DNA of 9,752 nt from assembly GCA_903892365.1 (NCBI GenBank), contig CAITIF010000637.1:1-9752 (forward strand), given 5' to 3'. Shown here piece after piece: positions 1 through 8,768 of this stretch. Source of the stretch: an uncultured Pirellula sp. GTDB taxonomy: Bacteria > Planctomycetota > Planctomycetia > Pirellulales > Pirellulaceae. Position 1 is the stretch's first letter. Each line of letters begins with the position of its first letter. Under the pieces are notes generated by a model. It searched no databases and was not told the DNA's origin. It was given only the letters and a program-made list of their open reading frames with translations. Made by a program: the position numbers and the translations under genes.

Positions 1-1215
1 ACCATCAGAGCGATGGTACCGCAGAGTGCCAAGCTTGGTACGTCGATCCAGACATTCCGCAAATAGAACATTCAAGTTCTGCGAATTCGACTGTGGAATC
101 CACACTACAGAAATCGCTCGATCCACGGCTTGCGTTGGACTCGAAGCCAACGTGTTTGAGTCAGCATTCCATTCTAAAATGTAACGCCGCCTCGCAAGAG
201 TGCTTCCAGAACGAACATCCACCCACTTTGCATCTCCCCACTGCGTGCCAATAGGGATCCAAGGTAAATCCGCTTCGATCGCGATCTCGCGAGGTAACGA
301 CACCCCTTTCGGAAACTCAATAATCGTTTTGGCTTGCAAGGAATCATTCAGAAGCAATAGCTCCGTATTCATCGTTGGCCCATCCAAAAGAGTTGTATTT
401 GGATTGCTGAACCCCGGAGTGCTATTCAAGTTGGAAGCAAGGATGCGGCATTGCAGCCGATCCAAAGCCCCCAACTGTGCTACGTATTTTCCCGATGCTG
501 GATTGTTGACTTGCCCTTGAGCCACAATGTCCACCATCAACTGCGGATCTAATTCAATTTCAATCGTTGCATTCGCTACGGGTAACAGAGCGACGTCAAC
601 TTGTTGCAGCAGATTGCTATTGGCGGTACTACGTCCATCTCGCCCCTGGTCGGTTGAGGCAGACTTCATCACCGGCTGTGCTGAAATACGAAGCGTTCTC
701 TTGCCAGACTTCTCTGGCAACCAATCCCATTCGCTACCGGACTTTCGAAGCCGAGAACCGGGACTAAGGTCCACATTGTCTAACACGAACCTCAAGGACT
801 GAACTTGATCGTTGTTGACGGGAAGCCGAACTGGCGTTAGATCATCACCTACCCAAAATTCATACGTCATGGTGATCAGATCCGCTCGACCACGCATACC
901 AAGCGATAACGTGTGACGTGCCGATAGAATCCTGGTTCCAGAGTCAAACTCGGCTACTTTTTCTGGAATCGCTTTAAATTGTTGCGCAATGCTTTTGGGG
1001 ATGTAAATGCTAGATCCCGACAACTCACCCTCGCGGTCCATCGGAATTACTACATCGAATACGTCGGTCACATCGCCGGGGGCACCTTCCTGAGCAATCA
1101 GTCTTCCGCCAACCGAACCCAACCCTAGAAACCAACCCAACGCAAACCCAAACCAAAGAATGGAAGGTAACTTGGAAATACTTACCACGCTGGACCCATT
1201 GCGCGGTATTCCCAT
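1..1215 (-). other. Module C: possible internally initiated, separately secreted product within the giant frame
   Basis: Residue 1233 of the giant frame is a Met (ATG at 1215-1213) preceded by GGAG with a six-base spacer, a better ribosome site than several true starts here. From this Met the product would open MGIPRNGSSVVSISKLP, a basic Ser-rich n-region, then a 20-odd residue hydrophobic core and a cleavage-like LIAQ/EG. This is an ordinary signal peptide. The following residues carry DREGEL...IYIPK, then an E/W-rich turn (EWDWLPEKSGK) and QQVDVALLP. The counterparts in the two larger modules come in the same order. At least 405 residues lie in the window. Either this is a third paralogue fused in frame behind module B, with the hydrophobic segment acting as a fourth membrane helix, or it is also translated alone. 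The sequence does not decide between them. Confidence 0.45.
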
Positions 1216-4200
1216 TTGAGTCTCCACATTGTTTTCGCGATCATTCCAGGGCATCCAAGGTCGCGAAACAGAAATGGACATTGGGGATTCTTTGTTGCTG
1301 AAACCAAAAGTGCAGCGATAAATCACCAACAGAACAAAACCAACGGTGATTCCTAATAACCCCAAAAACGCCCCCCAAGAAAATGCCGATTCCCCTAGGT
1401 GTGCGACAAGCACCAACGTGAATACCATGAGAACCGTCGCCCTAGGCCGTCGTCGTACCAAAATCGGTGTTACCAAAACGAACATCGCAAAAATGACTAC
1501 TCCAATCGCACCGTTACGGTCCCAGCGCGCAAGTTGCAGAGTCTCTTCGCCAGATTCCATTTCGAACTTCGGACCTGCATCAATGGATCCCGACTGTTTC
1601 TTTTCGATCGCCATCCGCCAATGAGTATCACCCATACCTTCCAACTGGAAAACAGTTGGAAAGCTCGCGCTTTGCGACGCGCCGGTTGCGTCGTTTCTGG
1701 ATGTGTATCCGAACGTATGCATCAAGTTCGTCGCCAGTTCACTAGAGAATGTCCACAATGGCCATCCTTTTTGATCCGGACTTTCTTGGAAGGTTCGATC
1801 GTAGATCACGACATCTTTCGGCAACCAAAGTCGACTGGTCAGCTTATAATCCAACGGGGTCAGTTTTCCCGATCCATCTATTCCAAGATTCGGCCATCGA
1901 AAAGCAAACCCTTGATCGGATGCCAACCAATCTGCGGAAGTCTTCAGAATCGGACCGTTCAGATGGATACGGATCTCATTCATTTCCCTTGGCAGTTCTT
2001 CCATCGCGCTTTTCGAATCGAAAACGCTTCGATTTGGCATGTCGATGATTAGACGTTGCCCATCTAATCGATAGCTAACTTCGTTCGCAATCTTTCCGTT
2101 GGGTAGATCAACACGTATCGGCAACCACGAATCCTCAAGTTCGATAACAACCGGTGCTTGAAAAATACCCTTCTTGAGTCGCACAACACAAGTTGCGCGT
2201 TGGGAACCGAGTGCGTCTACGGCTACATCCATTTGACAATCGAGCCCCATCCAATGCGATCGCTCAATCAGCGATGGCTGTCTTATGGAAAGAGATCGAT
2301 TATCAAGCGCAGGGTCTAGTTTCAAGACTCGATTTCCAGACGCGTCAAAGACCCAACGGCCTTCTTCTGTTTCAATACTGAGTTTGTGATCCGGCCAAGC
2401 GGAAACGGTTTGGCTGCGTACTTGACCATTTTTCACTTTTGGCAACGGAACAACAAGCCGTCCATCGTCACCCTGTCGCAAGGCCATGGTCGCTCGGAGC
2501 TGGCAAGAATTACCGCGACCAACCAAATCCAAACTCCAAATGGATTTCGATGGCATCTTAGACTCTGCTTGAGATCCCGCGACAGTAACCACCGTTGGCT
2601 TCACCGATACCCAACGGTTACCCTCCAGAAAAAACCACTTCGCATCGAGATCATCGAGCTCTATTTCTAAAATGGGGTTTGCCCCCAGGATATCATCGAC
2701 ACTCAAATCGTGCTCCACAACCAGGGTCTCGCTCGATCCTAAAACGATTCGCGACACGATCGCGACCTGTTTCCTAACTTCTTTCTTTTGAAAGACGATC
2801 GCTGGTAGGGTTAGTTCACTTGCACGTGCCCCCCGATTCTTGGGAAGCAAGACCCTTGAAACATCAGACGTGACTGGCAACTGCTTCTCCCAATCCTTTA
2901 GCTGAGTTTGAGCCATAACAGAATCCCAAGCAAGACTCTTTGTCAAAAGCGGGAACGATGCGGTCGGAACGACCGCAACATTGCTCTGAATGCTCCAACC
3001 TGGCAACTCCAGGACAACCGTCGATGGAATGCGGAGCAAATTCGCAGAAGCATCCGACGATTTGGGTTCGACGTTCAATGGCTTGTAAAAGCAGATCATT
3101 TCTATTTCAGCAATTCGGCTCAACGCGATCGAATTCCAAACTAAATCATAGCTCCTCCAAGCATCCGTATTCTCCGCAGGGACATTAGATCCCTCCAGCC
3201 TGGATCCAGCGGGCAACACGTTACTAGGCAACAACGCAACGGGATCGGATTCGTCTTTCGATCGGACCGAACGTATCTCCCACCCTTCCCCCAATCGAAA
3301 GGACAAGCGATTGGAATCCTGATCTCGGAAAGCCAGTCTGAGCTGGGTTGTTAGCCGAATGCCGTCTGACTCATTGTCAACCTGGCTAAACGATTCGCAT
3401 TGCCGAACGGTCTGACGGGATCGAACCTGAACAGAACAACTTGGTGGAAACGCCTGCCAAGAAAAATCAATCCGTTCTGCATTTTTACTTTCTAGAGTCG
3501 TTGGCTTGAATTCGACCAGCTTGCTCGAATCACATAGGACAGACCCAAGCCACCATGGTTCTGCCGCTTGCACTGAAGTACGCCCCGACATCACGTAACT
3601 TCGCTCCAAAACAAAGCTTGGCATCACCACCTTTTGGCCAGGCTGCAAATCGACAGGAGTAACCAATTCCGCGGAAATGAAATCGGCCGTCGCGATTACC
3701 CCATTGGCTTTTACGGCCGTTGAATCCAGAGTCGATTTGGTAATCTTCCACTGGATCATATCGTCGACCACCTGCCAATCCACTCTGTCCTCTTGATTCA
3801 CCTTCAAAAAGCGCAGCTTAGAATTGGAAGGTATTACGAGACGGCACCATGCATCGTCCTTGCCGTGCATGATTTCTAAATCAAGCATCGTACGTATCCA
3901 ATTCTGCTCGATGGTATGCTCCAGTTTTTGGGACCGAACAAGATACGAATATTTGGAGACAGGATCTGTGGTAAGTGAATCAGGTTCGCGATCCCCCGCC
4001 CCCAACACGACTGTGAAAGAAGCATTTTGGCTTCCGGAAAGCTCGATCAACCATATCGAATCTGTCGTGCGGCCTGGGGATTGCCGAACTGCCAAATCGG
4101 ATTCGACCTCCGGCCAATGATGAAAACGGGCAAGCAAGTCACTGTTCTGATCGATTCGTCTACAAGCCGTTCGCGATTCTTGTACGATCGCGCGAGGCGG

Positions 4201-4911
4201 TAGCTGCAGCAACATACAGCTATCAGCGCATCGAGGAATCTCCAAATCAAATCGCAATCGATTCGGTTGACTACCGGTGATAGACCGAGCCGACCAACCA
4301 AACCAATGAACTGTCCCACCGCGTTCGGGTTCAAATCCATACCCCCAAGTCTTCTCGGAACGATGGGCAGGAAGCCTAGGTAAACCAAGCGTATCGTATG
4401 TCCATGTCGATACAGTAGAAATCGACTTACCCCCTGGCTCCAACGCGGGCATGCCCGTGTTGCTGATTGGCTGTTTGTTGTTGACCGCCAGAGACCAAGG
4501 GCTAAGCGTCATCCGATCCCCTGAACGCGCTGGCATTGAGAGTACTACTTTCGATCGCTCAGAGAAAAGATCGGGGCCTACAAGCCGCGCTACATAGTAG
4601 CTCGACAACAAACTTGTCCCTTGCTGCGAATCCGATGCCAAATTGGAAAACGATGGTTTGCTCTGCCCTTCTAAATAATCATTGAATTCCTGTGCAGATA
4701 CCTGTTCGTATCCATCTAAATCTAAATCGCTCAATTCCTCCGATGGAATGAAGATCCGCCGAAAGGGAACCTTACTTCGTGACTCGCTCTCGCTAGACTT
4801 CGGCTCCTGAGCCAACACTAAGGACAGAGTCGCACTGGCTAAGAACCAAACCGACAGCCAAAAAACAACACATGCAATTCGCAAATGGGAGACAAGCTTA
4901 CTTGATTCCAT
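1..4911 (-). CDS. Giant secreted/membrane-anchored protein of unknown function, module B plus start of module C (3' end outside window)
   Basis: The minus-strand frame from ATG 4911 has no TAA, TAG or TGA down to base 1: 1637 codons, still open at the left edge, so the C-terminus is missing. I read every triplet. Residues 1-34 form a signal peptide (K5 and R11, hydrophobic 12-33, likely cleavage LVLA/QEP). Next come the motif IFIPS at 53-57 and a long region of alternating hydrophobic strands without a catalytic signature I recognise. A Trp-rich stretch (GWPLW, 1049-1053) precedes three predicted helices at about 1134-1152, 1158-1172 and 1179-1198. A linker leads to a fourth hydrophobic segment (about 1248-1272) ending in LIAQEG, then a second ectodomain containing IYIPK (1302-1306). 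The start overlaps the stop of the upstream gene and has GAGG seven bases before it. Residues 1 to about 1200 parallel the upstream 1285-aa protein. The family resembles large hypothetical planctomycete proteins I remember. Function is unknown; an envelope role is inference. Confidence 0.9.
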   Translation of the reverse strand, partial: MESSKLVSHLRIACVVFWLSVWFLASATLSLVLAQEPKSSESESRSKVPFRRIFIPSEELSDLDLDGYEQVSAQEFNDYLEGQSKPSFSNLASDSQQGTSLLSSYYVARLVGPDLFSERSKVVLSMPARSGDRMTLSPWSLAVNNKQPISNTGMPALEPGGKSISTVSTWTYDTLGLPRLPAHRSEKTWGYGFEPERGGTVHWFGWSARSITGSQPNRLRFDLEIPRCADSCMLLQLPPRAIVQESRTACRRIDQNSDLLARFHHWPEVESDLAVRQSPGRTTDSIWLIELSGSQNASFTVVLGAGDREPDSLTTDPVSKYSYLVRSQKLEHTIEQNWIRTMLDLEIMHGKDDAWCRLVIPSNSKLRFLKVNQEDRVDWQVVDDMIQWKITKSTLDSTAVKANGVIATADFISAELVTPVDLQPGQKVVMPSFVLERSYVMSGRTSVQAAEPWWLGSVLCDSSKLVEFKPTTLESKNAERIDFSWQAFPPSCSVQVRSRQTVRQCESFSQVDNESDGIRLTTQLRLAFRDQDSNRLSFRLGEGWEIRSVRSKDESDPVALLPSNVLPAGSRLEGSNVPAENTDAWRSYDLVWNSIALSRIAEIEMICFYKPLNVEPKSSDASANLLRIPSTVVLELPGWSIQSNVAVVPTASFPLLTKSLAWDSVMAQTQLKDWEKQLPVTSDVSRVLLPKNRGARASELTLPAIVFQKKEVRKQVAIVSRIVLGSSETLVVEHDLSVDDILGANPILEIELDDLDAKWFFLEGNRWVSVKPTVVTVAGSQAESKMPSKSIWSLDLVGRGNSCQLRATMALRQGDDGRLVVPLPKVKNGQVRSQTVSAWPDHKLSIETEEGRWVFDASGNRVLKLDPALDNRSLSIRQPSLIERSHWMGLDCQMDVAVDALGSQRATCVVRLKKGIFQAPVVIELEDSWLPIRVDLPNGKIANEVSYRLDGQRLIIDMPNRSVFDSKSAMEELPREMNEIRIHLNGPILKTSADWLASDQGFAFRWPNLGIDGSGKLTPLDYKLTSRLWLPKDVVIYDRTFQESPDQKGWPLWTFSSELATNLMHTFGYTSRNDATGASQSASFPTVFQLEGMGDTHWRMAIEKKQSGSIDAGPKFEMESGEETLQLARWDRNGAIGVVIFAMFVLVTPILVRRRPRATVLMVFTLVLVAHLGESAFSWGAFLGLLGITVGFVLLVIYRCTFGFSNKESPMSISVSRPWMPWNDRENNVETQMGIPRNGSSVVSISKLPSILWFGFALGWFLGLGSVGGRLIAQEGAPGDVTDVFDVVIPMDREGELSGSSIYIPKSIAQQFKAIPEKVAEFDSGTRILSARHTLSLGMRGRADLITMTYEFWVGDDLTPVRLPVNNDQVQSLRFVLDNVDLSPGSRLRKSGSEWDWLPEKSGKRTLRISAQPVMKSASTDQGRDGRSTANSNLLQQVDVALLPVANATIEIELDPQLMVDIVAQGQVNNPASGKYVAQLGALDRLQCRILASNLNSTPGFSNPNTTLLDGPTMNTELLLLNDSLQAKTIIEFPKGVSLPREIAIEADLPWIPIGTQWGDAKWVDVRSGSTLARRRYILEWNADSNTLASSPTQAVDRAISVVWIPQSNSQNLNVLFAECLDRRTKLGTLRYHRSDG
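1213..1225 (-). promoter_or_regulatory. Internal Shine-Dalgarno plus ATG at the B/C junction
   Basis: Read on the minus strand the bases are GGAGACTCAAATG. The GGAG core has a six-base spacer to an ATG in the same frame as the giant gene. This may be chance, but it sits exactly where the second signal-peptide-like segment begins, so it may start an independent module C product. Confidence 0.4.
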
Positions 4912-4922
4912 CAATTTGCCTC
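4909..4922 (-). promoter_or_regulatory. TGATG stop/start overlap with Shine-Dalgarno (translational coupling)
   Basis: The TGA of the 1285-aa gene (4913-4911) shares one base with the ATG (4911-4909) of the next gene. GAGG lies seven bases upstream, inside the last codons of the first gene. This arrangement normally means the two genes are co-transcribed and translation of the second is coupled to the first, which fits two related envelope proteins made in similar amounts. Confidence 0.8.
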
Positions 4923-7900
4923 GCCCGGATTTCCTAAAACCGTAGGGGCTGTCGTTGTTGCCGAAGATGCGGGCCGAACTTGAACCGGAGCGGGTAGCTC
5001 AGCCTGAACAACATTACGCCGCGAATCATGAGCAACCCCGCTAGGCGTTTGAATTTTGGGCGACGACCCTGAAAGCACAACGTTGCCCGACAAGGGACCA
5101 ACAGCAGATGGGGTGGCCCGATTCGCAAAAATGGTTCTTCGCCGTGTTTGCCGATCCAACAGCCATGTCAGGCCGCAGTACATGAACGCGACCCCAATCG
5201 CAAGAATCATGCATTGCACGATCGCAGCCGCAAAGTCCCAATCCCACATAATAAAACCAAAGCAAACCACCAAAACAAGCATACCCAACCACGGACGCTG
5301 CAACCAACGCATTTCAAGGACGGCAATCGTCCCTAGCAACATACATAACGCTACCGGTACCCACAGCAAGTATCGCGGGGCGAGCCAAACTTGCATGGGA
5401 GAACGCTGTGTAAGACCATAAAAAAGATACTGATTTGTATTTTGGCTTACGATCGGTTGCGAGGTAGCGCCCATCTGCTTCTCCAATTCAACTTGATCCA
5501 AATCGCTCAATCGATTGGACCACAAGTCACGCCAACTCCAGGAATAGCCTGGTGAAAGCCCCTTGGAACTGCCTACCAGATGCGACGTAGCCGGAACAAC
5601 GATTTGCCAAAGAATCGGAAAGTCATACTTGGAATCTTCAATAGTAGGCAAGTCGGGTTGCAACGAAACAACCCAATCGGCATGTGCTGTCGGCCATGTA
5701 AAAATTTCCAGCACGAACTCAGGATCTACCCCGGTTGCGTTGGGGGGCGACGACGGCAGCAGGATCTCGACGCGATCCGGATTTTGCTGATCTTCGACCA
5801 ACTTCGCTTTCGAGCCGTTCAATATGACTTTTGAATTCGAACGCCTCTCCGCCGGAAGTTTCAGACCAATGGAATTCGCTTGAGTCTGAAATCGAAGCAC
5901 CAGCCGTTCACGACGCTCCACCGCGTTTGAAATCGATTGCAGCCAAGCCGAATCTACCCTGATCGAACGATCCCGTTGCCCTTGGTCAACCAAAATAGAA
6001 CCGCTTACCAAGGGCTTTTCACCCGTACAATCAAACGGGATTACCCGAAGACCATCCACAACCTCGGTTGCCTTCATGATCGAAGAAGCCAACGGTTGCG
6101 CTATCTTGACCAACATGTTGCTGGGGAAGCGAACCTCGCCTGCATATCGCTGAATCGAAAGATAATCGCTGTTACCCTCAAGAAAGAGCATCGGCAGAGG
6201 GAATTGAAAATCAAAGGTGTTGGCTTGCGGTTCTACAGAACGCAATGTCTTGCTCATGACTTTCACATCCATGACCGAATCCGTGGCTTTCCATTCCCTA
6301 AGTCGCTCAGGCACGATGACTCGCACGAGAACATGTTGCGCCGGAATATCGCACTGGGCAGGAACCAAAGGGATCTCTTTGTCCATCTCAATGGACTCCG
6401 AACTAACCGGCGTACCATCCAGAAAAAACTGAATCGATGAACCAACATTCGCACCCTCTGCAACCTCAGATCCAGGTACCGAAAACAGAAATGACTTCGG
6501 GACCGGCCCCTGGACCTTCAGTTCCCAGGATTGACTCATTTCCAACGCATCTGGACTAAGCAGAAGAGTCGTGTTCGCAAACGCTGAAATGACCGCGCTC
6601 GCTTGCTCCGCACTTCCTACCAATTCGGTCCACGTTTCTGTCCCATTCATTTGGAACCTACGAACTCGACCGTCCGCAACAGAAACTGGCTTGGACTTAT
6701 CGCTCCATTCCAAGGGCATTTTGCTCAATCCAATCGATTTATCAAAATCCAATTGCAGATGGGAGTAGGAGCTTCTGATCAACAATTCCCCTTGCGGGCA
6801 CAATGATTTGCGCAACTGACTTTGCGAATCTAGCCATGAAAGCAATGGCAACGAAAACTGAAAAGGAATCCCCCGGTCACCTGTCTTTAAGGGAAATGGA
6901 CGCGACAAAACAAAGCTGATACCAAGCGGGCTCACTTGCCCCGCATCGGACTCTTGCCCCCGATTGGCAGCCCCTCGAATTGAATCCGAAACACTATCGT
7001 TGGGCGAAACCAATTTTGGATTCTCCGGCATAACGCCCGTAGATGGACTGCTCGGAGCAGATGCAAGCGGCAGCAAATCGCTCAGGCTAAGCGAAATAGA
7101 AGATTTGATTTCCGCCCCTGCAACTGAAGCCGCTGTCGGACTAGTTCGGTTCGAATTGACGTCGATCAATTTACCGGAGGGCAACACCTGCAAACGATCA
7201 ACAACCCATCCCTTGGTATCAAACTGAAAAAAAGGAAACGCACGCACAAGCTCAACAAACTGAATCGACCCGACAAGCCGAATGGTATCTTGGTCCTGAA
7301 TGATTTCATACGACGCGTTAAAGCTGGTTCGCTGATCGCTGGATATCCAGCTTGCGACTAAAGGTGTAGCCTGTTGTTCAAAGCGGAATTCATAACTTGT
7401 TGCATCACCTGTTTCCCCAGACTGCTTCAGGAATAAAATTCCTGGCTGTGGCTCCCATACAAAACGAATGGCCTTCGGTACGACGACCTCCATGCCCCCA
7501 ACGTGCCGCTCGACTCCTTCGATTTTGGGGATTGCAAAGGATGCCGAATGATTCTCTCCCAACCCGGATTGTTGCCATTCGATGGCCAGTTCCGTCTCCA
7601 TCCGGGAAAAGGACTCTTCAAAGTCCAATATCAAGACAGTCGAATCCTCCGCGAGTTTCGACTCGGACTTGGAAATACGAAACCCTTGAATTGGTACTAC
7701 GGAAGACGTGGGACTTAGCCACTGACAATTTTTCGGCAACGTGATTAAAAATCGCCTCCCACCTAGCGACTTAGGTCCACGCATTACCATACTAGATGAA
7801 GCGCGAAAAACCGTTGTATCCAACGTAGGCAAGAACTTTGTTTGACTCAAAACTTCAATCGCTTGAACTCGTTCTTGCGCCGTCTTCTTACTCCAAGATA

Positions 7901-8768
7901 AAACAATCGTGCCTCCAGATGCTCGTACTAACGCTTGCGACATCGACTGCACTTCGCGAAATGGCTCGACAACCTCGGAACCGGAACCCGTTACCGTCAA
8001 ATCCCATTGCGCTGTGGGTAAGTTCAACTTCACAATCGACGGCGACATCGGCAAATCTAAACGTATCGATTGGGTCTGTCCGTTAGTCTGAATATTGCAT
8101 AGGGACTCGAAAGAAAGCCTCCGACTTCGCTCCTCGCCTGGCGCGATCAACCATTCATAACCCGCGTTCTCATTGGACATTCGGATCGACGGAAATTGCG
8201 GCTCCGATTCGACCATCGAGACGGTGGGTACGATCTGAGTCAAGCCGAGCCCAATCGGGATGGATTTCCATCGTGAGCTCGTTTCCCGCAACCGCGTTTC
8301 CGCTTCAACCCGAAGCTTGGCGACATTGTTTTCCACCGAGATTCCTATCTCGATCCGATCCAAATTTTCTTTGTTGCCTGCAACCGTCTGCGCTGCCGCC
8401 TGCTGCTGCAAGAATTTTTCAAAATCCTCATAACGAGCCTTCGGAACCAAAATCTCTTCGCCTGCCTCATTCCGCATTAGAATAATGTCCGGCAGAACCC
8501 CTGGTCGTATCAAGTTGGGCACTCTGTCCTGAGACGACGGACTATCCCCTAAATCTTGCGATAACCCAACTGACCCGAAAGCGAAGCCAATCACCCCTGC
8601 GATTCCAAAAACGTTCCAAGCCACAACGGAGCCGAACCACGAATCGAAGACGGATAAAAGAGACAAGAAGCAAAATCGAATAGAGATCCCCGTCCAAGCG
8701 CATTCACTTGCCGCCCGGTTCGGAGACTCCGGCAATTTCGATTTCGAATTCTCTGAGGAAAGGATCAC
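4911..8768 (-). CDS. Large secreted protein with three C-terminal membrane helices, unknown function (module A)
   Basis: This 1285-residue frame starts at GTG 8768; an in-frame TAG lies four codons upstream and the first internal ATG falls beyond the leader (residue 98). The leader is long, with hydrophobic stretches at about 27-41 and 44-69 and a likely export site at GLSQD (67-72), so it may be an uncleaved anchor. ILVPK (106-110) follows, with a charged segment to 120, then roughly 1000 residues of alternating hydrophobic strands. These include GYEWLIAPGEE (203-213), SIRLDLPMSP (234-243) and IRL...GW (496-521). A Ser/Pro-rich low-complexity patch lies near 545-600. YSWSWRDLW (1075-1083) precedes helices at about 1134-1152, 1161-1175 and 1179-1203. 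A basic DRQTRRR and a Pro/Ala/Ser-rich tail of about 71 residues end the protein, probably in the cytoplasm. No enzyme motif, heme site or metal cluster was seen. It is collinear with the first 1200 residues of the downstream gene product, so the two are probably ancient tandem duplicates. Confidence 0.92.
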   Translation of the reverse strand: MILSSENSKSKLPESPNRAASECAWTGISIRFCFLSLLSVFDSWFGSVVAWNVFGIAGVIGFAFGSVGLSQDLGDSPSSQDRVPNLIRPGVLPDIILMRNEAGEEILVPKARYEDFEKFLQQQAAAQTVAGNKENLDRIEIGISVENNVAKLRVEAETRLRETSSRWKSIPIGLGLTQIVPTVSMVESEPQFPSIRMSNENAGYEWLIAPGEERSRRLSFESLCNIQTNGQTQSIRLDLPMSPSIVKLNLPTAQWDLTVTGSGSEVVEPFREVQSMSQALVRASGGTIVLSWSKKTAQERVQAIEVLSQTKFLPTLDTTVFRASSSMVMRGPKSLGGRRFLITLPKNCQWLSPTSSVVPIQGFRISKSESKLAEDSTVLILDFEESFSRMETELAIEWQQSGLGENHSASFAIPKIEGVERHVGGMEVVVPKAIRFVWEPQPGILFLKQSGETGDATSYEFRFEQQATPLVASWISSDQRTSFNASYEIIQDQDTIRLVGSIQFVELVRAFPFFQFDTKGWVVDRLQVLPSGKLIDVNSNRTSPTAASVAGAEIKSSISLSLSDLLPLASAPSSPSTGVMPENPKLVSPNDSVSDSIRGAANRGQESDAGQVSPLGISFVLSRPFPLKTGDRGIPFQFSLPLLSWLDSQSQLRKSLCPQGELLIRSSYSHLQLDFDKSIGLSKMPLEWSDKSKPVSVADGRVRRFQMNGTETWTELVGSAEQASAVISAFANTTLLLSPDALEMSQSWELKVQGPVPKSFLFSVPGSEVAEGANVGSSIQFFLDGTPVSSESIEMDKEIPLVPAQCDIPAQHVLVRVIVPERLREWKATDSVMDVKVMSKTLRSVEPQANTFDFQFPLPMLFLEGNSDYLSIQRYAGEVRFPSNMLVKIAQPLASSIMKATEVVDGLRVIPFDCTGEKPLVSGSILVDQGQRDRSIRVDSAWLQSISNAVERRERLVLRFQTQANSIGLKLPAERRSNSKVILNGSKAKLVEDQQNPDRVEILLPSSPPNATGVDPEFVLEIFTWPTAHADWVVSLQPDLPTIEDSKYDFPILWQIVVPATSHLVGSSKGLSPGYSWSWRDLWSNRLSDLDQVELEKQMGATSQPIVSQNTNQYLFYGLTQRSPMQVWLAPRYLLWVPVALCMLLGTIAVLEMRWLQRPWLGMLVLVVCFGFIMWDWDFAAAIVQCMILAIGVAFMYCGLTWLLDRQTRRRTIFANRATPSAVGPLSGNVVLSGSSPKIQTPSGVAHDSRRNVVQAELPAPVQVRPASSATTTAPTVLGNPGEAN

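Noticed and set aside
1399..2052. 217-codon plus-strand frame, the longest on that strand under the giant gene
   Set aside because: It is antisense to the giant gene, rich in Arg, His and Ser without hydrophobic or domain pattern, as expected of a shadow frame.
3530..4388. Short minus-strand frames (3778-3530 and 4388-4047) that could look like small genes
   Set aside because: They lie inside the continuous giant frame on the same strand in a different reading frame and have no family resemblance or start signals.
5937..6440. 167-codon plus-strand frame inside the 1285-aa gene
   Set aside because: It is antisense to a well-supported gene, has Arg/His/Leu-heavy composition, and shows no recognisable motif.
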